46,209 bases of DNA from an uncultured Bacilli bacterium (GTDB lineage Bacteria > Bacillota_I > Bacilli_A > RF39 > UBA660): the NCBI GenBank assembly GCA_947585595.1, contig CANPXB010000010.1:1-46209 (forward strand), in the 5' to 3' direction. Every line of letters starts with the position of its first letter. Position 1 is the first letter of the stretch. Below the pieces are notes generated by a model. The model searched no databases and had not been told where the DNA came from. It saw nothing but the letters and a program-made list of their open reading frames with translations. Both the position numbers and the translations under genes were made by a program. Shown in pieces: positions 14,982 to 22,100 of the stretch.

Positions 14982-15767
14982 TTACCTAATAGCTGAATTA
15001 TTAAGTTTTATCAATCTTTCTTTTTGCTTTATACCATCATTAATAAGTTCAGCGTTTGTATTTTCTAAATTACATAAAATAAGTAAATGTTTTAAATCAG
15101 TGTAATCTCTAATATTGCCTTTTAGATCTGGATGCTTTTCTTTCCATTCTTTTGCAGTCATCCCAAATAAAGCAACATTTAAAACATCTGCTTCTTCAGC
15201 ATAAATATATTGCTTTTGTTTTTCAGTTAATTTAGGAATAATATTTTCTTTAATAGAATCGGTATGAATATGGTAATTAGTTTTTGCAAGCATTCTATTA
15301 GCAGACCAATCAAGTTTATACTGATATGCTTCATTCTTTTTTAATCTTTCAAATTCTTGGATAACATATAATTTAAATTCTGGAGATAACCAACTTGCAA
15401 ATTCTAAAGCTATGTCACTTACTGCATAAGTACCACCATTGTTTCCTGATTTAGACATTATTCCAATTGCATTTGTTTCTTTAATCCATTTTTGAGGTGA
15501 TATTTTAAACTTATTACTACCTGCTTCATTTTTAAACGTGTCGAATTCGACACCTTTGAAATTTTCATTATTCAATTTTTCCCATAATCCTAAATAAGCA
15601 ATAACATCTTTATTGCGCATCCAGTTTTGAATAGGGTATCTTGGATCATCTTCATCTGCATACCTAGCCAAATCAGTAAGAGAAATATATTCTTTATTTC
15701 CTATTCTTATTATATTTATTTTATTATTATTCACATTGATTTCAGATTTTATGATTTCGTTATTCAT
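14982..15767 (-). CDS. KilA-N domain protein, probably truncated by a nonsense codon
   Basis: 261 residues. The N-terminal 110 residues form a KilA-N (APSES-like) DNA-binding domain: EYISLTDLARYADEDDPRYPIQNWMRNKDVIAYLGLWEKLNN and VEFDTFKNEAG, followed by the conserved KWIKETNAIGIMSKSG and GGTYAVSDIALEFASWLSPEFKLYVIQEFERLK. Such proteins come from phages and mobile elements; most have no known target. The frame continues past the TAA, so the stop at 14984-14982 looks like a Gln-to-stop change. AAGGGGGT precedes the ATG on the minus strand. A second KilA-N gene starts at 45950 in the other orientation. Confidence 0.85.
   Translation of the reverse strand: MNNEIIKSEINVNNNKINIIRIGNKEYISLTDLARYADEDDPRYPIQNWMRNKDVIAYLGLWEKLNNENFKGVEFDTFKNEAGSNKFKISPQKWIKETNAIGIMSKSGNNGGTYAVSDIALEFASWLSPEFKLYVIQEFERLKKNEAYQYKLDWSANRMLAKTNYHIHTDSIKENIIPKLTEKQKQYIYAEEADVLNVALFGMTAKEWKEKHPDLKGNIRDYTDLKHLLILCNLENTNAELINDGIKQKERLIKLNNSAIR
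15538..15553. repeat. 16-bp perfect palindrome inside the KilA-N gene
   Basis: GTGTCGAATTCGACAC. It encodes the conserved VEFD of the KilA-N domain with codons GTC GAA TTC GAC that are unusual in this AT-rich genome. The same core is palindromic in the second KilA-N gene at 46155-46170. Confidence 0.85.
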
Positions 15768-15816
15768 GTTTACCCCCTTACAAAAATCATTTTATTATAT
15801 ACTATTAAATACTAAA

Positions 15817-15849
15817 ACTCGAACTTATTAAAATTTAAAAAGTTCGAGT
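15817..15849 (-). terminator. Terminator of tRNA-Thr
   Basis: 10-bp perfect stem ACTCGAACTT/AAGTTCGAGT, 13-base AT loop, followed by four T on the minus strand. It lies 11 bases after the tRNA 3' end. Confidence 0.75.
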
Positions 15850-15860
15850 CATTATCATTA

Positions 15861-15934
15861 TGGTGCCGGATGACTGAATTGAACAGTCCTCTGATCATTA
15901 CCATTGATCTGTTTTACCACTAGACTAAACCGGC
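15861..15934 (-). tRNA. tRNA-Thr (anticodon GGT)
   Basis: 74 bases on the minus strand with encoded CCA. The anticodon stem GATCA/TGATC encloses loop ATGGTAA (T33, anticodon GGT). T arm GACTG-TTCAATT-CAGTC. The acceptor stem begins GCCGG, with G1-C72 and C2-G71 as expected for Thr. There is a T-T mismatch at the sixth acceptor pair, a C-A mismatch in the D stem and a four-base variable loop, so it is slightly irregular. It reads ACC and ACU codons. Confidence 0.9.
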
Positions 15935-15945
15935 ATTACAAAAGT

Positions 15946-15954
15946 ATTATATCA
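15946..15954 (-). promoter_or_regulatory. Extended -10 promoter of tRNA-Thr
   Basis: TGATATAAT on the minus strand, 12 bases before the tRNA 5' end. It lies within a 9-bp inverted repeat (AAGTATTAT/ATAATACTT, 15942-15966) that may also terminate transcription from gene 16020-17156. Confidence 0.55.
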
Positions 15955-16019
15955 CGTATAATACTTATTAGTAAATTGATACAGCGTTAAATGTTAATAC
16001 TGGAAGTCATTTTTTATTT

Positions 16020-17156
16020 TTATCTTTGGCCAAAAGATCCCATTGAATCTGACGGAGGATTTTGATAAGAATTAAAATCAATGCTTGGATATCCATTTTC
16101 TGGATATTCTCTTAAATCACGATTATTTCTTGTTATATGTTCAATAGCATTTAAGCAACTTTGGACATTTAATCCATTTATAGGTCTTCCTATGCCAAAT
16201 GAAGCATATTTTTGTTTTTTAACCATTCCCATGGCTCTTAAGGTTAAGAATAAATCATAATACAACTGAGCATTTCCTTGATTATATTCTGATATCAACT
16301 CTAAAGTAAAGTTTGAATTTAAAGCTTTTTTAATCATATTTATTAATATTTCTTCGTTTGTAGAATTTATTTTTGAACATCCTCGAATTGTTTTACCAAG
16401 ATTGATTGTTGGCATTTGAAATATTCCATAATAATCATGATTAGTTTTAATATCACATCCCAAGTCTCTTCTAGTTTCGAATTGTGGTCTTCGTTTTTGA
16501 GATGAATAATAAGTTAAAAATTCAGCTAATTCTTGTGTTAGACATTCTTCAATCATCCAAAAACCATCTTTAACAAATTCTTTATAATTTAAATCAGGAT
16601 TTGATAATCCTTTGCTTCTTAATATAGGACCAATAGTCCTTATAAAGCTTTGTATTACACTACCTTGAGATAGTATGTTAAGTATTTTATGTCCCATTTC
16701 ATGAAACATATATAATCTTCTTATTTCCTCAGCAGTTAAGGAAGGACTATTTCCGTGTCTAGTCATTCGCTCGTTGATTTGAATTTTATTACTTATACTG
16801 TTTCCAAAAACACCTGAAAGTTCAGGAGGTAAAAACTCTACAATTCTAAATCCGTTTCGACTATCTTTTAGATTATTTAAAATGGATGGCAAGTTATTGT
16901 TATCAAATATTCCAGACATTAAACCAGCAGCAAAAAACATTTCTACATCATGAATTAATTCTGGAAGTTGTGACCTAACTTGAGAACTATTAGAAAAGGA
17001 ATTAAACATAAGTCTTGTTAAATAATCTTGAATTTGGGGGAAATCTTCCCAATTAAAACTGAATTTAAAAGTTGGATAATTTTCTCTTAAAAAATAAGGA
17101 AAATAATCTTTAATTGTACTATTATCGTATGTCCAAAAAATATCACTTTGTGCCAT
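16020..17156 (-). CDS. Predicted zinc metalloprotease (HExxH) of unknown family
   Basis: 378 residues, no signal peptide or transmembrane segment, so probably cytoplasmic. HEMGH (about residues 152-156) in a helical context (RRLYMFHEMGHKIL) is a zincin motif. A later IEECLTQELAEFLTYY segment offers acidic residues for the third ligand. I do not recognise the family. The C-terminal 60 residues are Pro/Ser/Asn-rich and look disordered. ATG 17156 is supported by GGAGG seven bases upstream; an upstream in-frame ATG at 17204 would overlap the previous gene. It lies 13 bases after the 2H-type gene, so the two form an operon and may act together. Confidence 0.65.
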   Translation of the reverse strand: MAQSDIFWTYDNSTIKDYFPYFLRENYPTFKFSFNWEDFPQIQDYLTRLMFNSFSNSSQVRSQLPELIHDVEMFFAAGLMSGIFDNNNLPSILNNLKDSRNGFRIVEFLPPELSGVFGNSISNKIQINERMTRHGNSPSLTAEEIRRLYMFHEMGHKILNILSQGSVIQSFIRTIGPILRSKGLSNPDLNYKEFVKDGFWMIEECLTQELAEFLTYYSSQKRRPQFETRRDLGCDIKTNHDYYGIFQMPTINLGKTIRGCSKINSTNEEILINMIKKALNSNFTLELISEYNQGNAQLYYDLFLTLRAMGMVKKQKYASFGIGRPINGLNVQSCLNAIEHITRNNRDLREYPENGYPSIDFNSYQNPPSDSMGSFGQR

Positions 17157-17169
17157 ATTATTTCCTCCG

Positions 17170-17616
17170 TTATTTATTGTATGGTTTATAAGATAGATAT
17201 TCACTATTATTATCTTTTATCCAATAACCAAACGTTCCTTTAATTTTAATTGGTTTTTCTAAAGGTTTAAATTTTAAATTTTTGGTATTAGATGCTTTAG
17301 CATCATGAGATAAAGAAGCTGTGATATGGGGAGTTTTTAAAATAGTTTGATTATCTTCTTCATAATTTATATAGTATGGTAATAATTCATCAGGTAAAGA
17401 TATTGCAAACCCACTATTAAAACCATCATTACCATAACCAATAATCATTATTTCGAAACTTTGACCAACAATATCATTAAATATTTCTTTATTAGTAGGA
17501 TGATACTTAAAAGTACAGTGAATTTCATCATTGATTTTAGTTAATCGATTCTCCTCTAAAGAATGAAGTAATTCAGTTGTTTCTTTATCAAAGAAAAGAC
17601 CTTCATAACTCAACAT
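17170..17616 (-). CDS. Possible 2H phosphoesterase-like protein
   Basis: 148 residues. Two HxT-hydrophobic motifs, H33-C-T-F and H97-I-T-A, 64 residues apart and each at the end of a predicted beta strand, match the 2H superfamily. That superfamily (LigT, 2',5'-cyclic phosphodiesterases, tRNA ligase phosphodiesterase domains) acts on cyclic phosphates at RNA ends or on small nucleotides. No other domain is seen. ATG 17616 has GAAGAGG seven bases upstream; the two upstream ATGs are worse placed. First gene of a two-gene operon with the HExxH protein. The assignment rests on the two motifs alone. Confidence 0.5.
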   Translation of the reverse strand: MLSYEGLFFDKETTELLHSLEENRLTKINDEIHCTFKYHPTNKEIFNDIVGQSFEIMIIGYGNDGFNSGFAISLPDELLPYYINYEEDNQTILKTPHITASLSHDAKASNTKNLKFKPLEKPIKIKGTFGYWIKDNNSEYLSYKPYNK

Positions 17617-17753
17617 ATACATACCTCTTCTCAATATAAATATAACATTAAATAGCAATATTTTTAATTATTATTTTTCTACTTAACGTATATATAACTA
17701 AAGATATCTCTTCCGAGTTTTTTAGTGGTATACTTAAGATAGTAGGAGGATAT

Positions 17754-18080
17754 ATGGAAAAGATATATAATAAATTAGTTAGAGATAATATACCTAATAT
17801 TATTAAAGGTAATGGAGGAGAACCATATACAAGAATATTAGATGATAAAGAATATAAAGAAGAGTTAGAAAAGAAATTAAATGAGGAATATCAAGAAGTA
17901 TTGGAAGCAAGTGGTAAAGATCGAGTAGAAGAATTAGCTGATATGGTGGAAATAATAAATGCTTTAGCTAATTTAGAAAATAGTACTTTAGAAGAAGTAA
18001 TAGAAATAGCTAAAGAAAAAGCTTTAAAAAGAGGAGCTTTTAAAGATAAAGTATATTTAGAAAAAGTAATTGAAGATTAA
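17754..18080 (+). CDS. MazG-like nucleotide pyrophosphohydrolase (phosphoribosyl-ATP pyrophosphohydrolase-like)
   Basis: 108 residues, all alpha. It begins with the characteristic KLVRDNIPNII and carries EEYQEVLEA and EELADMVEIINAL, the two acidic ExxE/ExxD helices that bind Mg in the MazG/HisE superfamily. Such small proteins hydrolyse non-canonical or stress-related NTPs to NMP and pyrophosphate. AGGAGG lies six bases before the ATG. The lipoprotein gene follows after 14 bases, so they share a transcript, although their functions do not obviously connect. Confidence 0.85.
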   Translation: MEKIYNKLVRDNIPNIIKGNGGEPYTRILDDKEYKEELEKKLNEEYQEVLEASGKDRVEELADMVEIINALANLENSTLEEVIEIAKEKALKRGAFKDKVYLEKVIED

Positions 18081-18094
18081 TAATAGAGGTTTAT

Positions 18095-18928
18095 ATGTTA
18101 AAAAAGGTTGGATTATTGTTTACTTTATTAATATTATTAACAAGTTGTGGTAATAAAGAATTACAATGTGATGAGGGAATGGTTGCTAAAGATAATAAAT
18201 GTGTTAAATATGTTGAAAGTAGAGAAAGAAAAGTAACTTATTCATGTAATAAGGGTAATATAGATAAAGATAATAATTGTTTATATACAGAAGAAAAAGA
18301 AGCTAAATTAGATAATGGTTGTGAAGATGGATATACTTTAGAAGATGGTAAATGTCTAAAGAATATTGAAACAGATACCATAAATATTAAATATTGTGTA
18401 GAAGGTACTTCTAATGGAGAAAAATGTATTGTAAAACAAGTTGTTGGGGATGTTTTGATATCACATTATTGTCCAGTAGGATATTCTTATAATAAAGATA
18501 TAGATAAATGTATAGCTAAAGTTGAAAGTCGTTCAGCATGTAAGAGTATGGAAAATCATAAAGGATTTAAAAGATTAGATGAAGATTCTTGTTACTTAGA
18601 AGAAAATAATAAAGTTGCTTCAATACTTAGATCATGTTCAATAAATACTGGTGGTGGTTTTAAAGAGTATAAAATGGATGGCGATAAATGTGTTTCAGAA
18701 ATTGAATTAGAGCTTTTAGAAAAAGTAGGTTGTCCAGATGGCTATACTTTAAATGGTAATAAATGTATTAAAAAAGAAGTTAAAGAAATAATAAAAAAAT
18801 ATACTTGTGATAAAGGTTATACATTAAAAAATAAAAAGTGTTATAAAGAAGTTAAAGATAAAGCTAAAGAAAAAGCTTATTGTGATGATGGTTATGAACT
18901 TATAGGAGATAAATGTTATAGGTTTTAA
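18095..18928 (+). CDS. Cysteine-rich repeat lipoprotein, paralogue of 13834-14490
   Basis: 277 residues with lipobox LLTSC (Cys 16). The mature protein consists of about ten units of C-[DEP]-x-G-Y-[TE]-L-x(2-7)-C, clearest in CEDGYTLEDGKC, CPDGYTLNGNKC, CDKGYTLKNKKC and CDDGYELIGDKC, separated by short basic spacers. The layout suggests an extended disulfide-stitched stalk on the cell surface. The 13834 paralogue has fewer units. Unit number and sequence vary between copies, as in repeat adhesins. No enzymatic motif. AGAGG precedes the ATG. Confidence 0.8.
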   Translation: MLKKVGLLFTLLILLTSCGNKELQCDEGMVAKDNKCVKYVESRERKVTYSCNKGNIDKDNNCLYTEEKEAKLDNGCEDGYTLEDGKCLKNIETDTINIKYCVEGTSNGEKCIVKQVVGDVLISHYCPVGYSYNKDIDKCIAKVESRSACKSMENHKGFKRLDEDSCYLEENNKVASILRSCSINTGGGFKEYKMDGDKCVSEIELELLEKVGCPDGYTLNGNKCIKKEVKEIIKKYTCDKGYTLKNKKCYKEVKDKAKEKAYCDDGYELIGDKCYRF

Positions 18929-18938
18929 GAATAAAAAT

Positions 18939-18964
18939 ACTTAGAAAAATATCTAAGTTTTTTA
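18939..18964 (+). terminator. Terminator of the MazG-lipoprotein operon
   Basis: ACTTAGA/TCTAAGT stem, AAAATA loop, T6 tail. The same stretch begins the region that is also present upstream of gene 24347. Confidence 0.75.
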
Positions 18965-18970
18965 TTGCAT

Positions 18971-19191
18971 TTATTATTAAAATACATATAATATTTTACA
19001 TAGTAAATTTATTGTCAAATTGTTTATAAATAGCTTCTATAAATTAGGAATATGATAAAATTATATTAAATAAAATAATAGATAAATTTGCATCATATTT
19101 TATACTATGATATATAAAAAGTGAGAGTTTGTTTGGTTAATATTTTAATCAAAAATTTTATAAATTAATAAAATATTAGAGGAGAGTTTAT
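18971..19191 (+). promoter_or_regulatory. Promoter and long 5' leader of the 1625-residue surface protein gene
   Basis: TATAAT at 18987-18992 lies in a segment (attaaaa ... catagtaaa ... tcaaatt) shared with the region upstream of gene 24347. About 200 bases of leader follow, almost pure A/T, with one clear hairpin (19132-19153, 9 pairs including one G-U) shortly before the ribosome binding site GAGGAGAG. No small ORF or known riboswitch is recognised. Confidence 0.55.
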
Positions 19192-22100
19192 ATGAAAAAG
19201 TTTTTACAAAAAATTACAATGATTATTACAGCAGTGGCATTATTTTTTGCACCATATGAATCACTTATTATTCATTTAGTCTCTGCTGATTCATCTTATA
19301 AGTATTTATCTGATATACAGGAAGCTTATGTTAAGGTAGGATACGGTACTTTTAAGAAGAATAAAAATGAATCTAATGAAATGATTTCATTAATGATAGA
19401 GCATCAAAGAACTTATTCGATGAATGCTTTATATGCTCATGCTCCTTCATCAATTATTTATAATTTACATGATTATACTAATTTTGATATGTTTTCTGCT
19501 TATGTTGGAGTAGATGCTAGTAGAGGTAATGCTGGTAATGTTGTATTCCATATTTATGGTTCTAAAGCGGATAGCTATGAGAAAAATGAATGGAAGTTAT
19601 TAAAATCTAGTAATGCTTTAAAAGGAAATAGTGAAGCAGAAAAGATAACAGCATCTGTAGAGGGATATCATTGGTTAAAGTTAGAAGCGAGTCCTAATGG
19701 AGATAATAGTAGTGACCATGCAGTTTATTTTGATGCGATGATTTATGATTCTAAAAATTATGACTCATCTAAAAAACCGACTGTTAATTGGATTAAAACA
19801 GTTGAAGAATATGATGCCGATTTACAAAAAGAAACAGATGAAAATATTGTAAAAAATAAAGAATTAAAACTAAAATTATTACAAAGAACTTTAGTTAAAC
19901 GTGTTGGTTATCCAATACTTCAAGCTTTTGTTAATAAAAATGAAAGAAATATGGATTTCTTTAGTTGGTTATTTAATAATGAAGATAATCTTGAAGAATA
20001 TCTATTAGGTGGGACACCAGAAGGTTATAATTATTTACAAGCATTAACTGTCTTTGAAGAATTATACTTTGAACATAAAGAAGATTTAAATGATGAAAAT
20101 AATGGGGCAACTTATAAAAAGATGATGATGGCAATATCTTTGGCTTATGGTAGTGATGTTAATTTCTGGCAAACCGCTAACAAGCCGGTTGAGCCGGTAA
20201 GAACTCCTTCTTATCCTTTAAAAAGATATGAAGTATTAAAACAATTATTAAATGATGGTTATACATATGATGGTGTTTCTACGCAATTTGAAAAAGATAT
20301 TTTTAAGAATTTAGAAATAGAAGAAATGCGTTGGGTAGTAAATAATCGTATTAGTGATGAAGAGATACCTTGGTTAAACTGGTATACTCAAAAAACTAAA
20401 TCAGGCCAGACACAATATGGTCCAGAAGGCTATAAGAATCCTTATAATTATATTTACTATGATGGTGGATTTAGATGGAAGTATGAAGATCCTGAATATT
20501 ATAAAAAGGATTCTACTTATTGTGCTACTGAAGATTCTTCTAATTTTCATAAATCTCAAACAGATAAAGGATATAAAAGAGGAGCAAGCTGTAACGAAAA
20601 ATATGGCTTAAAGAATTTTAAAATTGAAACTGGTGAAAAAGCGCCACTTCGTTTGTGGACGATATGGGAAGAAGATGGCGTTTGTGGTTCATTAGCTGGT
20701 ACAGGTTCAAATATTGAAATGGCTTATGGTGTACCTTCTAGTTTGGTTTCTCAACCTGGTCATGCTGCCTATTTTGTTTCAAGCTTAAAAGAAACAGCCG
20801 ATGGTAAAAAAGTAAGAATTTGGAATATAGGTAATGCTGCTGCTGGTTGGGCAAGATCTTACAAAGGTGAGAGAATGCTACTTGACTGGGGTAGTAAAAC
20901 ATACAAATGGGTTGATACTAACAATGCAGCTTACATTTTAATCGCTCAAAGAGCTCTAGATGAATTTGATAAATATAAAGAAGCCTTTATTTATAATTTA
21001 ATTGCTGATGTTAGAACTGATATTAAAGCTAAAATAAATGCCTATGAACGAGCATTACAGGTTCAAAATTATAATGTTGATTCTTGGTATGGTTTAATTC
21101 AAACTCTTTTACAAGACGAATCAACAACTGATAACAATTATTATGAAGTGGCGCAAAAAATAATGACCAATCTTAAAGAATTCCCACTTCCTATGTATGA
21201 TTTATTAAAACTATTTAATTTGCATATTAAAGACAATTTAGTTGCGTACAGTAGTTTATTAGATAAAACTTTAACTGAACAATCAAAGTTTACTGAAAAA
21301 GATTCTTTACAATATGGAGCTATTAATGATATTGCTAAATACTTATTAGGAATTAAAGAGAATAATGATATTGCTACTTTCTCTTTTGATGGTAAAAACG
21401 CCGGTTTCTTAATGCTTGCTGGAACTGCTAAAGAAAACAAAATGCCTTTTGAATATACCTTAAACTATGAATACGATGCTGAACATAAAAAAATCAGCGA
21501 AAATACTAAATGGATTGAAGTAACTGATGGTAGTATAAAAGTTGATTTAAGAGACCAAATAAAGAATATGGATGAAACAAAGGATATTGTTGTTCACTTA
21601 CTTTCTACTTCTAGAGATAGTAAAATCGAAACGGAAGAAGATATTAAGAATTTATTCTTTATAGATTTAACTGAAGGGGAAAATTCTAAGAATATTTATC
21701 AAAATATTAATGAACAAAGATTTGCTGGAATAGATGAGAATGTTGCAGAATGGACAATGTTAGATACAGATGAAAAATTAGAAGATTTCTTTAATTGTAT
21801 GTATAAAGCTACTACTGAATATAATAGTTTAGATTGGCATAAGTTTAATGAGGAGCTACCTAAGTTTACTAAAGAAGGTGGCGAGATGATTGCCATTAGG
21901 AATGGTTATACTAAGACTTATTTTCCTAGTGAACCAAGCATATTATTTATGGAACCAATAGCTGAAAGTAATGATTATTCATATGTACCATTTTCTAGAC
22001 AAACTGTAACTACTTCTTCATCATTAAATGAAGGCGATGAAGCTAAATTAGTTGATAGAGGTAGAGATACTTATTGGACTAGTGCTAAGGGAGACGAACA

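Noticed and set aside
14500-17700. Prophage or integrative element at tRNA-Thr
   Set aside because: KilA-N next to a tRNA suggested it, but no integrase, structural or replication gene and no repeat of the tRNA 3' end was found; only a small accessory segment is supported.
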